Of a stretch of 64,000 nucleotides of DNA, positions 24,709 to 33,630 are shown piece after piece. Source of the DNA: Isoptericola croceus (GTDB lineage Bacteria > Actinomycetota > Actinomycetes > Actinomycetales > Cellulomonadaceae); contig NZ_JARLLG010000011.1 of assembly GCF_029382255.1 (NCBI RefSeq), forward strand, positions 62,001-126,000, in the 5' to 3' direction. The first letter of the stretch is position 1; every line of letters begins with the position of its first letter. A program made the translations under genes and the position numbers. A model generated the notes under the pieces. The model was not told where the DNA came from. It made no database searches and saw only the letters and a program-made list of their open reading frames with translations.

Positions 24709-26961
24709 CTACGTAATCGGCGAGGCGGTGACGAACGTCGCCTCGTACCAGGCCGCGATCTGAGCGCGCGACGAGAAGCCGAGCTTGCCGAGGATGCGCT
24801 GCACGTGAGTGTCGACGGTGCGCACCGAGAGCACAAGCTCCGCGGCGATGTCCCGGTTGGTCATCCCGCGATGGATGCGCATCGCCACCTCGCGCTCCCG
24901 CGCGCTGAGCCCGCCCGCGACCGTGCTCCTCGGCTCGAGGGCGAACGCGACCGCCTCGTCGGGGGCGAGGCGCCCGCCCGCAGCGACGAGCTTGTCGTAC
25001 CGCTGGGAGCCGAGCCGCCGCCGGAGCTCATCGACGCACCGATCGTGATGAGCCGCGAGCTGCGGCCCGTGGACCGTGATCGCCGACCCGATGAGCCGCC
25101 ACCGGGCATCGGTCGCCCCCAGCAGGATCGCGGCCCGATCCGCCATGCCGCGCTCGGCGTCAACCCAGCTGAGCACCTCGAGCATGAGGCACTCGCCGAC
25201 GGGATCGTCGAAACCGCGATCGGCTGTCATCGCCTCCCGCGCGAACCGTTCCGCGGTATCCAGGTCGCTGTCGACGAACGCGGCGAGGCTGAGCGACCAC
25301 AGGGCGTGCGAGCGCATCCAGCTCTCGTGCACGGACTCGGCGTAGGCGAGTGCGTCCCTCGCAGCACGGGCCGCCTCGGGCACGCGCAGATGGCTCAGTG
25401 CCGTGGTGAGCTGGAACTGCGAGAGGAGGGCCTCCTCGGGACGGCCGCACTCCTGAGCGGCGCGGATCGACGCTTCGAACTCGCCGACGGCATCCCGCGG
25501 CCGGCCGGAGAACATCGCATGCGTTCCACGCCAGCGGTGGATCTCGACGCGGATCGTGGCCGCCCCGTCCGCTGAGAGCGAGGCGCCCGGCGTCTGGCTG
25601 TCCGCCTCGTCGAGTCGCGCCGCCGCTTCGTCGAGGTCACCCTGCAGCAGGCACAGCCATGCGGCGTTGATGAGTGCCGGAACCCGGTGGGTGGCGGAAC
25701 CCCCCGGCAAGGCGAGCACGCGAGTCGCCCAGCCGCGCCCCTCGGGGATGAACCCGCCGACCGCCCAGTGGTAGCACAGATCGGAGAACATGGTGAGAGC
25801 AGCATCTGCGTCGATCACGGTGGCCACGGTGAGAGCGGACTGCAGTTCAGCCCGGTCGGCACGCAGCCGCGCGAGGACCGCGGTCTGGCCCGGGCCGTAC
25901 CAGTCCACGCGCGAGCTCGCCGCGACGGCCGCGAAGTGATCGAGGTGGCGTCGGGTCAGCAGCGTCGACCACCCCTCCTCCTCTGCGCGATCGCGCCCGT
26001 AGCCGCGGATCGTCTCAAGCATCCTGAATCGACCGGTCTCACGGTCCGCCTCGACGACGGATTGCGCGACGAGCTCGTCGAGGGGATCGACGATGTCGTC
26101 GATCGTGTAGCCCCCGACCGCCGCAGCGGCCTCGAGGTCGAACGGGCCGGAGAACACAGCGAGCGCGCACCAGAGCTCTCGATGGTCGGGTGAGCACAGC
26201 TCGTAGCTCCAGTCGACCACCGCCCGCAGGGTGCGTTGCCGCCCGACGGCGCTGCGAGAGCCGCCGCGAAGGAGGGTGAAACGGGAGGAGAGACCGCTCG
26301 CGAGCTCCGCGATCGAGAGGGTCCGCAGCCGCGTCGCCGCGAGCTCGATCGCGAGCGGCAGCCCATCGAGGGATCGGCACAGCTTCACGGCGGCCTCCAC
26401 CTCTGTCGGACCGAGCTCGAAGGCGGCGTCGGCGGCACGCGCTCTGGTCACCAGGAGCGACACCGCCTCAGACGGTCCCTCCGGCGCGACCTCCATCGAC
26501 AGCGGGGGCACCGTGTAGACGAGTTCGCCGTCGAGCTCGAGCGGACGACGGCTCGTCGCGAGCACGGTGAGCTGCGGGAGCGCGAGCAGGATCTCGTCCG
26601 TGAACGAGGCGGCGGTATCGATGATCTGCTCGCAGTTGTCCAGGACCAGGATCGCGGGCTGGTCGCGAAGCGCGGCGACGACAGCTTCGAGCGGGTCGCG
26701 CGCCGACTGGTCCGCGAGCGGAAGGGCGCGCACCACCGCGCTCGGCACTCTCTGCGGGTCCTGCACGGACTCGAGCGGGACGAACCAACAGTCGATGCCC
26801 TCGTGTTCCGCGTACTGGTTCGCCGCGCGCATCGCGAGCCGGGTCTTGCCGACACCGCCGACGCCCGTGAGCGTCACGAGCGAAGATGCGTCGAGGAGCG
26901 ACTGGAGGGTCTCCAGCTCGCGATGGCGACCGACGAACACGCTTCGCGGCTCTCTGACCAT
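24709..26961 (-). CDS. Large LuxR-family regulator with NB-ARC-type ATPase domain
   Basis: About 750 aa. The N-terminus is an NTPase: Walker A TGVGGVGKTRL, Walker B ILVLDNCEQI, and a GLPLAIELAA motif typical of NB-ARC/AfsR-like STAND proteins. A long TPR-like helical middle follows, and the C-terminus is a LuxR helix-turn-helix (LSAREREVAMRIHRGMTNRD, then VLSVRTVDTHVQRILGKLG). Start taken at ATG 26961 behind GGAG. The neighbouring hydrolase gene downstream is a candidate target. Confidence 0.92.
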   Translation of the reverse strand: MVREPRSVFVGRHRELETLQSLLDASSLVTLTGVGGVGKTRLAMRAANQYAEHEGIDCWFVPLESVQDPQRVPSAVVRALPLADQSARDPLEAVVAALRDQPAILVLDNCEQIIDTAASFTDEILLALPQLTVLATSRRPLELDGELVYTVPPLSMEVAPEGPSEAVSLLVTRARAADAAFELGPTEVEAAVKLCRSLDGLPLAIELAATRLRTLSIAELASGLSSRFTLLRGGSRSAVGRQRTLRAVVDWSYELCSPDHRELWCALAVFSGPFDLEAAAAVGGYTIDDIVDPLDELVAQSVVEADRETGRFRMLETIRGYGRDRAEEEGWSTLLTRRHLDHFAAVAASSRVDWYGPGQTAVLARLRADRAELQSALTVATVIDADAALTMFSDLCYHWAVGGFIPEGRGWATRVLALPGGSATHRVPALINAAWLCLLQGDLDEAAARLDEADSQTPGASLSADGAATIRVEIHRWRGTHAMFSGRPRDAVGEFEASIRAAQECGRPEEALLSQFQLTTALSHLRVPEAARAARDALAYAESVHESWMRSHALWSLSLAAFVDSDLDTAERFAREAMTADRGFDDPVGECLMLEVLSWVDAERGMADRAAILLGATDARWRLIGSAITVHGPQLAAHHDRCVDELRRRLGSQRYDKLVAAGGRLAPDEAVAFALEPRSTVAGGLSAREREVAMRIHRGMTNRDIAAELVLSVRTVDTHVQRILGKLGFSSRAQIAAWYEATFVTASPIT

Positions 26962-27172
26962 CACGACTCCAGCGTCCTCGCCCGCCGCGGGCGCGGGTGC
27001 GCTCGGGCGGGTCGATTATCGCAGCGTTCCCCGATTCACCGGCGCCACGTTCGCCTCCGAGCGCGGAGCGGTGGCCGCTGCCGATGACGCGAAGGGCCGC
27101 GGCTGGATGACATAGTGTCGGCCCGTCCCCTCCGGACCATCCCGATCCGGTTCCCGCACCCGAGGTGGGCCC

Positions 27173-29572
27173 ATGACTGTTCCCCTGACCCTGCGCACGC
27201 CCTCGCACACGGCCGACCAGCCGCCTGCCCCGGACCGCGACGTCCTCGACGCAGCCCTCGACCGTCTGGAGGAGGACGGCGGCAGCACTCCCGACCGAGC
27301 CGACGCCGAGGTGCTGCTGCACACCCGCGGCGCCGACCTGGACCGGCTCCTCGCCGTCGCGGGCACGATGCGCGACACCGGCCTGGCCGAAGCCGGAAGG
27401 CCCGGCGTCATCACGTACTCCCGCAAGGTCTTCATCCCGCTGACACACCTGTGTCAGGACCGGTGCCACTACTGCATCTTCGTCCAGACGCCGGGCAAGC
27501 TCGCCCAGGCCGACATCTCCCCCTACATGGAGGCCGAGGAAGTCCTGGAGGTGGCTCGGCAGGGCGCGGAGCTGGGTTGCAAGGAGGCCCTCCTCACGCT
27601 CGGCGACCGGCCGGAGAACCGCTGGCCGGTGGCCCGGCAGTGGCTCGACGCCCACGGGTACGCCTCGACGCTCGACTACGTGGGCCACATGGCCCGGCTG
27701 ATCCTCGACGAGACGGGGCTGCTCCCCCACCTCAACCCGGGCGTGATGTCGTGGGCGGAGCTGCAACGGCTCAAGCCGGTCGGCCCGTCGATGGGCATGA
27801 TGCTGGAGACCACGTCGGAACGGCTGTGGTCCGAGAAGGGGCAGGCGCACTTCGGCTCCCCCGACAAGGATCCGGCCCTGCGGCTGCGCGTGATCGACGA
27901 CGCCGGCCGGTCCCGCATCCCCTTCACCACCGGGGTGCTGCTGGGCATCGGCGAGAACTACGCCGAGCGCGTGGACTCGATCCTGGCGCTGCGCGACGCG
28001 CATGCCCGGCACGGCCACGTGCAGGAGGTGATCGTGCAGAACTTCCGCGCGAAGTCCGCGACGGCCATGATGGGCGCCGAGGACCTGGAGACCCAGGAGT
28101 ACGCGGCCGCCGTCGCGGTGACCCGGGTGCTGCTCGGCCCAGGCATGCGCGTGCAGGCGCCGCCCAACCTGACCGACGCCGCCGAGCTCCAGCTCCTGGT
28201 CCGCGCCGGCGTCGACGACTGGGGCGGCGTCAGCCCGCTCACCCCCGACCACGTGAACCCCGAGCGGCCCTGGCCGCAGATCGAGAACCTGGCGCGGCTC
28301 ACCGCCGAGGGCGGGTACACGCTGCGCGAGCGCCTCACCGCCCACCCGCACTACCTGCGCGAGGCCCGGGACGGCGCGGACTGGCTCGACGACCGCCTCC
28401 GCCCCCGTGTCCTGGCCCTGGCCGACGACTACGGCCTGGCCCGCCACGACGCCCTGCAGGGCGAGTTCCCCGCCTCCGACCCGTTGAGTGCCGGCTCCTT
28501 GCGCCCTTCAGCGCCACCAGGCCGCAAGAAGCCAGCACTCGACAGGCCGGGGCGGTTGGGTGGGTTGCTCGCCGACGTCGCAGCCGATCCCGCGGGGGTC
28601 GACGACGCCGCGTGGGTGGAACTGCTCGGTGCCCAGGGCACGGACCTCGAAGAACTCACGGCGCTCGCGGACCAGGTCCGCCGGGAGCGGGTCGGCGACG
28701 CGGTGACGTACGCCGTGAACCGGAACATCGACGTCTCGCTGGGCCTGCCGCCGGAGCAGGTCACCGAGCTGGCCGCCGAGGCCGTCGAGCTCGGCGCCAC
28801 GGAGGTGTGCGCGCAGGGCGTGCCACCGGCCGCGTCGGGCGCGGAGGGCTACCTCGCCCTGGCCCGGGCGGTGAAGCGGGGCGGGACGGAACACCTGCAC
28901 GCCTTCCGCCCGGCCGAGCTCGCCGACGGCGCCGCCCGCGCCGGGCTGCCCCTGGCGGACTGGCTGACGGCGCTGCGCGAGGCCGGTGTCGACACCGTGC
29001 CCGGCACGGGCGCGCGCATCCTCGACGACCGGGTCCGCGCCCTGCTCACCGGCGGGACCGACATCCCGGCCGAGCGCTGGGTCGAGCTGATCACCGCCGC
29101 GCACACCGCGGGCCTGAGGTCGACGGCGACGATCGTGTACGGGCACGTGGAGACGGCGCGCGACCAGGTTCGGCACCTGCGCACGCTGGCTCGCGTGCAG
29201 GACGCGACCGGCGGGTTCACCGAGCTGATCCCGATGCCGTGGCTGCCGTCGGAGTCGCCGGTGCCGGTGCCCGGCGCTCGCGGGGCGACCTCGCGCGAGA
29301 GCCGCGCCCTGCACGCCGTGGCCCGGCTGATGCTCGCCGGGCGGATCGACCACGTGCAGGCCGCGTGGACCAAGCTCGGCATGCGCGGGGCGCAGCGGGT
29401 CCTCGCCGGCGGCGCCGACGACCTGGGCGGTGTGCTGCTCGACGGTGTCCTGGCCCCGGACGCCGGCCCCGAGCGGGGCCGTGAGCTGGCGGTGGCGGAC
29501 GTGACGCGGCTCGCCGCCGGGCTGGGCCGGCCGGTGCGGCAGCGCACGACCACGTACGAGCAGGTGGGGTGA
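27173..29572 (+). CDS. fbiC: FbiC-like FO synthase with intact CofG half and iron-sulfur-less CofH half
   Basis: FbiC joins two radical-SAM halves (CofG and CofH) that make the deazaflavin FO, the precursor of coenzyme F420. The 799-aa protein keeps the CofG cluster motif CQDRCHYC (Cys94, Cys98, Cys101) and the rest of that half. In the CofH half, the conserved VNRNI (Asn516 region) is followed directly by DVSLGLPPEQV; the segment that normally contains the C-x3-C-x2-C motif is missing (about 20 residues). The following ATEVCAQG has also lost the GG-I-x-P sequence. Later CofH blocks (VPGTGARILDDRV, GGFTELIP, RQRTTTY) remain. It should be unable to bind the second 4Fe-4S cluster in the usual way. 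The next gene overlaps by GTGA. Confidence 0.9.
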   Translation: MTVPLTLRTPSHTADQPPAPDRDVLDAALDRLEEDGGSTPDRADAEVLLHTRGADLDRLLAVAGTMRDTGLAEAGRPGVITYSRKVFIPLTHLCQDRCHYCIFVQTPGKLAQADISPYMEAEEVLEVARQGAELGCKEALLTLGDRPENRWPVARQWLDAHGYASTLDYVGHMARLILDETGLLPHLNPGVMSWAELQRLKPVGPSMGMMLETTSERLWSEKGQAHFGSPDKDPALRLRVIDDAGRSRIPFTTGVLLGIGENYAERVDSILALRDAHARHGHVQEVIVQNFRAKSATAMMGAEDLETQEYAAAVAVTRVLLGPGMRVQAPPNLTDAAELQLLVRAGVDDWGGVSPLTPDHVNPERPWPQIENLARLTAEGGYTLRERLTAHPHYLREARDGADWLDDRLRPRVLALADDYGLARHDALQGEFPASDPLSAGSLRPSAPPGRKKPALDRPGRLGGLLADVAADPAGVDDAAWVELLGAQGTDLEELTALADQVRRERVGDAVTYAVNRNIDVSLGLPPEQVTELAAEAVELGATEVCAQGVPPAASGAEGYLALARAVKRGGTEHLHAFRPAELADGAARAGLPLADWLTALREAGVDTVPGTGARILDDRVRALLTGGTDIPAERWVELITAAHTAGLRSTATIVYGHVETARDQVRHLRTLARVQDATGGFTELIPMPWLPSESPVPVPGARGATSRESRALHAVARLMLAGRIDHVQAAWTKLGMRGAQRVLAGGADDLGGVLLDGVLAPDAGPERGRELAVADVTRLAAGLGRPVRQRTTTYEQVG

Positions 29573-31122
29573 CAGGTACGGACCCGAGCACGCCGCGCAC
29601 GGACCTCGACGTCGCGGTGGTGGGCGCCGGGCTCGCCGGGGTCGGGCTCGGCGCCCGCCTGCGGCGCGCCGGCCGCACCGGCTTCGCGGTCCTGGAGCGG
29701 GCCGACGACGTCGGCGGGACCTGGCGCGACAACGTGTACCCGGGCGTCGCGTGCGACATCCCGAGTGCCCTGTACTCCTACTCGTTCCTGCCCCAGCCGA
29801 CCTGGTCACGGGTGTTCGCGCCGGGCGCCGAGATCCACCAGTACGTGCGGGACGTCGCCCGGTCCGAGGGGCTCGACCAGCACCTGCGCCTCGGCACCGA
29901 GCTCACGGGCGCGCGCTGGCACGAGGACGACGCGACCTGGCACCTGACGACATCCGACGGTCCGCTGACCGCCCGGGTGCTGGTGACGGCGGTGGGCCGG
30001 CTCAGTGAGCCGCACGTGCCCGACCTGCCGGGGCTCGGCACGTTCCCGGGCCGCGTGTTCCACTCCGCCCGCTGGGACCGTGACCTGCCGGCCGGGCTGC
30101 GGGTCGGCGTGGTGGGGACCGGGGCGAGCGCCGTGCAGCTCGTCCCCGAGCTGGCACGCCACGCGGAGTCCGTCGTCGTGCTGCAGCGCACGCCTCCCTG
30201 GGTGCTGCCGCGCGGGGACCGCGTTTACGCGCCGGGCGAGGCCCGGCCGGACCGGGTGGCGCTGGCCGAGGACGCGGACCGGCTGTTCGACGCGCGCATC
30301 GCCGGCACGACGGCGGAGGCCGAGCTGCGCGGGCGCGCGGAGGCACACCTGCGCGCGCAGGTGCGGGACCCCGCGCTGTGTGCGCTCCTCACACCGGACT
30401 ACGCGGTGGGCTGCAAGCGGGCGCTGTTCAGCGACGACTGGTACCCGGCCCTGCAGGAGCCCCAGGTCACGTTGGAGCCGAGCGGGCCGGTAGTCGTCGA
30501 CGGAGCGACGCTGGTCGCGGCGTCCGGGGCGCGGTACGAGGTGGACGTGCTGGTGCTGGCCACGGGGTTCGAGACGACGCGCCCGCCGTTCGCGCACCTG
30601 GTGGCCGGCCGCGGCGGGCAGACGCTCGCCGAGCACTGGGCCGGCGGGATGACCAGCCACGCCTCGACTGCCGTGCACGGCTTTCCGAACCTGTTCGTGC
30701 TGGACGGCCCCAACGCAGGGCTCGGCCATCACTCCGCGCTGGAGGTGATCGAGGCGCAGATCGGCTACGTGCTCGGCGCGCTCGACCACCTCGACGCGGC
30801 CGGCGGGCCGCTGGAGGTGTCCGCGGCGGCCGAGGCGGCGTACACCCGGGAGATCGACGAGCGCGCCGCGGGGACGGTGTGGCTGCGCGGCGGTTGCCGC
30901 AGCTGGTACGTGGACGAGCGCTCGGGCCGGCTCACGCTCCTGTGGCCCGGACAGGCGGCGGAGTACCGCGAGCGGTTCGGCGTGTTCGACCCGGCGCCGT
31001 TCGCGGTTCGGACGCCGATTCCGGTCACGGCCTCGGCCCGGGCGCAGCGCCCTGGGCCGAGGCCTCTCGGGCGAGCCGCGCACAGGGCGGGGCTCGACGT
31101 GTCGGTGCGGCTGCCGGACTAG
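29569..31122 (+). CDS. Flavin-containing (Baeyer-Villiger-type) monooxygenase
   Basis: A 517-aa FAD/NADPH oxygenase. It has the FAD dinucleotide fold VVGAGLAGVGLG near the N-terminus, GGTWRDNVYPG (a BVMO block), the Baeyer-Villiger fingerprint FPGRVFHSARW (F-x-G-x3-H-x3-W) and the NADPH fold GVVGTGASAVQ. Such enzymes insert oxygen next to ketones. The start is GTG 29569, overlapping the fbiC stop as GTGA, so the two are cotranscribed. Its stop overlaps the GH12-like stop on the other strand. Substrate is unknown; cotranscription with a defective fbiC gives no strong hint. Confidence 0.93.
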   Translation: MTGTDPSTPRTDLDVAVVGAGLAGVGLGARLRRAGRTGFAVLERADDVGGTWRDNVYPGVACDIPSALYSYSFLPQPTWSRVFAPGAEIHQYVRDVARSEGLDQHLRLGTELTGARWHEDDATWHLTTSDGPLTARVLVTAVGRLSEPHVPDLPGLGTFPGRVFHSARWDRDLPAGLRVGVVGTGASAVQLVPELARHAESVVVLQRTPPWVLPRGDRVYAPGEARPDRVALAEDADRLFDARIAGTTAEAELRGRAEAHLRAQVRDPALCALLTPDYAVGCKRALFSDDWYPALQEPQVTLEPSGPVVVDGATLVAASGARYEVDVLVLATGFETTRPPFAHLVAGRGGQTLAEHWAGGMTSHASTAVHGFPNLFVLDGPNAGLGHHSALEVIEAQIGYVLGALDHLDAAGGPLEVSAAAEAAYTREIDERAAGTVWLRGGCRSWYVDERSGRLTLLWPGQAAEYRERFGVFDPAPFAVRTPIPVTASARAQRPGPRPLGRAAHRAGLDVSVRLPD

Positions 31123-32219
31123 ATGCCCGACCCGCGGCCCGAGGTGTTGGTCCACGAGGCGTGGTAGTCGTTCAGCGAGTACCTCTTCTGCTGACCGCTG
31201 GTCGAGGTGATCTCGAGGCCGAACTGCATCGTGTCGAAGGTGGTGTTGCGCAGGAGACCTCGGTCCGCGGCCCATCGCCAGGTCGCCAGGGCGTCCACGT
31301 AGCCGTCATGATTCTGCTTGGCGGGAATGAACTGTAGGACGTTCCAGCCAGGGTCGGCCTGGTAGACCCCCGAGTAGAGGATGCCGCCGATCGTCACGTT
31401 GCTCGCGATCTTCTTCCCCCAGCCGTTTGCGCTCGGGTACCAGCTGGTGAAGATCATGATCTCGTCCTGGTTGTCGGTGGACCAGAGGTCCGCCGTCCAG
31501 TTCCACCAGTCTCCGCTGGCGGAGGGGGCTGATGACGTGTTGTAGGTGAACCCCGCGTCCGCCATCTGCGACAGGGGGGTTCGCGGTCTGACCGAGGTGT
31601 TCGGGTACGACTTGATGCCGCCGCCGGTTTGGGTCGAGTCGACGTACCACGAGTTCATGCTGTGGACAGTGAGGCACTGCGAGTTGTTGCCTGTGTTGCC
31701 CCAGACGTTGTTGTAGACCGTCCAGTCGCCCTGGGTGTGCTCCCCCCACGTGTCGCACGAGGAGTAGACCTTGGCCTTTTCCTGTTCCTCGTCCGTGGTC
31801 CCGGGGCGAGTCCGTCCCGCGGACCCGGCCGTGTTCGACTTCGGCGGCGTGGTCGTGTCGGGCGACGGCCCTGCCGCCGGGTCGGGGGCACCGGGAGTCG
31901 GAGTCGGGGTGGCCGTGGGAGTCGGAGTGGCTGTCGGAGTCGGGGTGGCCGTGGAGGTCGGAGTGGCTGTCGGAGTCGGGGTGGCCGTGGAGGTCGGAGT
32001 GGCTGTCGGAGTCGGGGTCGGGGTCGGGGTACTCACCCGTGAGGCGCTGGCCACGAGAGCGTCTGCCGTCCGCGCGGTGTCGGCCGCGCCGTCCGAGAGC
32101 GACGCCACGACCGGGTACGAGAGAACCCCCAGGACGGCCAGCGCGACCGCGCCACCCCACAGGAGCCGGTGCCTGGTCACGCTCCGCCACGCGGCGTGCC
32201 TCTGCCTCGCTGTCTTCAT
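31119..32219 (-). CDS. Secreted GH12-like endoglucanase with proline/threonine linker
   Basis: A 366-aa protein with a basic N-terminus, a single hydrophobic segment (LLWGGAVALAVLGVLSYPVV, a signal sequence or anchor), a Pro-Thr-Ala-Ser repetitive linker of ~45 residues, and a C-terminal catalytic-like domain. That domain shows GH12 features: DWTVYNNVWG, NSQCLTVHS, GGGIKSYPNT, DEIMIFTSWY (candidate nucleophile Glu) and FDTMQFGLEI (candidate acid/base Glu). No cellulose-binding module is present. The function is probably hydrolysis of beta-glucan or xyloglucan outside the cell. Start taken at 32219; two LacI-type operators lie upstream. Confidence 0.8.
   Translation of the reverse strand: MKTARQRHAAWRSVTRHRLLWGGAVALAVLGVLSYPVVASLSDGAADTARTADALVASASRVSTPTPTPTPTATPTSTATPTPTATPTSTATPTPTATPTPTATPTPTPGAPDPAAGPSPDTTTPPKSNTAGSAGRTRPGTTDEEQEKAKVYSSCDTWGEHTQGDWTVYNNVWGNTGNNSQCLTVHSMNSWYVDSTQTGGGIKSYPNTSVRPRTPLSQMADAGFTYNTSSAPSASGDWWNWTADLWSTDNQDEIMIFTSWYPSANGWGKKIASNVTIGGILYSGVYQADPGWNVLQFIPAKQNHDGYVDALATWRWAADRGLLRNTTFDTMQFGLEITSTSGQQKRYSLNDYHASWTNTSGRGSGI
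31897..32032 (-). repeat. 36-bp tandem repeats encoding the Pro-Thr linker
   Basis: A ~36-bp unit is repeated about 3.5 times with few differences and encodes TATPTPTATPTS-type sequence. It lies between the signal segment and the GH12-like domain. Length variation by slippage is likely between strains. Confidence 0.8.
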
Positions 32220-32294
32220 GTTTGTCCGTTCCGGGGATCGGTGTGAGCCCACGGGCGCGAACGCCCAGGGAGGTGCGATATTGGAGAAATATCA

Positions 32295-32308
32295 TGTTAC
32301 CGCTCACA
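32295..32308 (-). promoter_or_regulatory. LacI-type operator, proximal site
   Basis: TGTTACCGCTCACA differs at one base from the corresponding part of the distal site (TGTTAGCGCTCACA on the opposite strand). It is 76 nt before the GH12-like start, close to the expected promoter. Confidence 0.5.
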
Positions 32309-32400
32309 GTTGCCCGTGGCGAGTGTCGAACGCCTGGCACACCGGGCAGTTTCGCTCCACCCGACGTCGTCCCCTGCACGTGCAGGCAGTGCGGCGGCAG

Positions 32401-32418
32401 GGTGTGAGCGCTAACACC
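32401..32418 (-). promoter_or_regulatory. LacI-type operator, distal site
   Basis: GGTGTGAGCGCTAACACC is palindromic except for one base pair and has the central AGCGCT core typical of LacI-family sugar regulators of actinobacteria (CebR/CelR group). It lies about 180 bp upstream of the GH12-like gene and suggests sugar-controlled expression. Confidence 0.55.
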
Positions 32419-32507
32419 AACTGTGGCCCGAGGCCATCGCGTTGCACCATCATGTGTGCCACGTGTGTCCCGGGCGCCTCTGGCCGGGGCTTCCTTGCGG
32501 GTTGAAG

Positions 32508-32920
32508 GGCGGACGAGCCGGTCTGTACGCCGGGTTCTGTTCCCGCGCCGAGTTGCCCCCGCGCGGGCGACGGTCATCCATCTAGGACCTGCGTTGCCGC
32601 AGGCCTCCAGCGGTCTACCCGACTGTGCTTCTCACCAGAGAATCGGGCGGGCCGCCCTCCATCACAGTCTGTCTGACCTTGCTCCAGGTGGGGTTTACCG
32701 AGCCGCACCCGTCACCGGGCACGCTGGTGGTCTCTTACACCACCGTTTCACCCTTACCCGCACGCCGAGGCGTGCGGGCGGTCTGTTTTCTGTGGCACTG
32801 TCCCGCGGGTCACCCCGGGTGGCTGTTAGCCACCACCTTGCCCTTCGGAGCCCGGACGTTCCTCGGCGTCGCCGCTCCGAGGAGCAGCGACGACGCGACC
32901 GTCCGACCGACTCGTCCGCC
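32508..32920 (-). ncRNA. rnpB: RNase P RNA (bacterial type A)
   Basis: Read on the minus strand, the 5' GGCGGACGAG (32911-32920) pairs with CTCGTCCGCC at the 3' end (32508-32517) to form helix P1. The conserved GAGGAACGTCCGGGCTCC (32847-32864) follows the 5' arm, a CAGTGCCACAGAAAACAG block forms the core, and ACAGAACCCGGCGTACAGA precedes the 3' arm. Total length is about 413 nt, as expected. A TATCCT -10 (32926-32931) sits just upstream of the 5' end, inside the end of the next gene. Confidence 0.95.
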
Positions 32921-32935
32921 CGGCAAGGATACCCC

Positions 32936-33610
32936 TCAGCGGAGCTGATCCGACGCCGTCTGGTACACCGAGAACTCGGCCTCGATCCGTGCTGCTGCTG
33001 CGCGGGACTCCTGGAGCGCGGCCTCGGATGCCTCCGGTGACTGCCACGACGCCGCCTCCGCCTCGAGAGCGGCGGAGTAGTCCCACAGCATGGACGCGAC
33101 CCGCGCCTGGTCATGCGGCGACCGTGTCCGGAGCACGTCGACAAGTTCCTTCACCCTCACGTCCCCGGGCGGGCTGCCCATCCCCGTCAGCGCTATAAGC
33201 CGCACCGCGGCCACCTCTTCGGCGAGGGTATGCGGGACGTTCAGATGCCGGCGGATCTGACGTATCCGCCTGAGATCCACCACCACCACAAGGAAGAACA
33301 GCGGGACCAGCACGACGAGGGCCAGCGGGATGACCTCGTCGGTCATCGGGAGCACGCCTGTGGTCACGGCAAAGAACCCCAACGCCAGGACCAGCATCAC
33401 GAGCTGAGCGACGGCGTGTCTCCGCTGCAACCGGTCGGCGGCGGAAGCCGCGGCGAGAACGCGTTCGCGAGCCGCATCACGTTCTGCGTCCGTGGCACCG
33501 GCACCGATGATGACGACTGCATGCGGGGGTGCGTCCGGCAGGCGCGAGGAGAGCCAGGGCTCAACCCTCGTCAGCAACGATGGGCGAGGGCCGACGACGA
33601 CGGAGTCCAT
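32936..33610 (-). CDS. Membrane protein of unknown function (224 aa)
   Basis: Starts MDSVVVGPRPSLLTRVEPWL. Two adjacent hydrophobic helices (LVMLVLALGFFAVTTGVL and VIPLALVVLVPLFFLVVVV) lie in the middle, followed by a basic RRIRQIRRHL and a soluble, probably helical C-terminus. No family recognised. A TAAGGT -10 lies 7 nt before the start. The stop falls 15 bp before the rnpB 5' end, so the rnpB promoter is inside this gene. Confidence 0.65.
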   Translation of the reverse strand: MDSVVVGPRPSLLTRVEPWLSSRLPDAPPHAVVIIGAGATDAERDAARERVLAAASAADRLQRRHAVAQLVMLVLALGFFAVTTGVLPMTDEVIPLALVVLVPLFFLVVVVDLRRIRQIRRHLNVPHTLAEEVAAVRLIALTGMGSPPGDVRVKELVDVLRTRSPHDQARVASMLWDYSAALEAEAASWQSPEASEAALQESRAAAARIEAEFSVYQTASDQLR

Positions 33611-33617
33611 GGGCGGC

Positions 33618-33623
33618 ACCTTA
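33618..33623 (-). promoter_or_regulatory. -10 box for the 32936-33610 gene
   Basis: Minus-strand TAAGGT lies 7 nt before the start codon; leaderless arrangement. Confidence 0.4.
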
Positions 33624-33630
33624 GCCCTGC

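Noticed and set aside
26468-28447. 659-codon open frame opposite the regulator/fbiC junction
   Set aside because: Composed of arginine/glycine-rich shadow sequence crossing two recognised genes; no motif.
31897-32032. Tandem repeats considered as a CRISPR array
   Set aside because: Units are contiguous with no spacers and encode a Pro-Thr linker.
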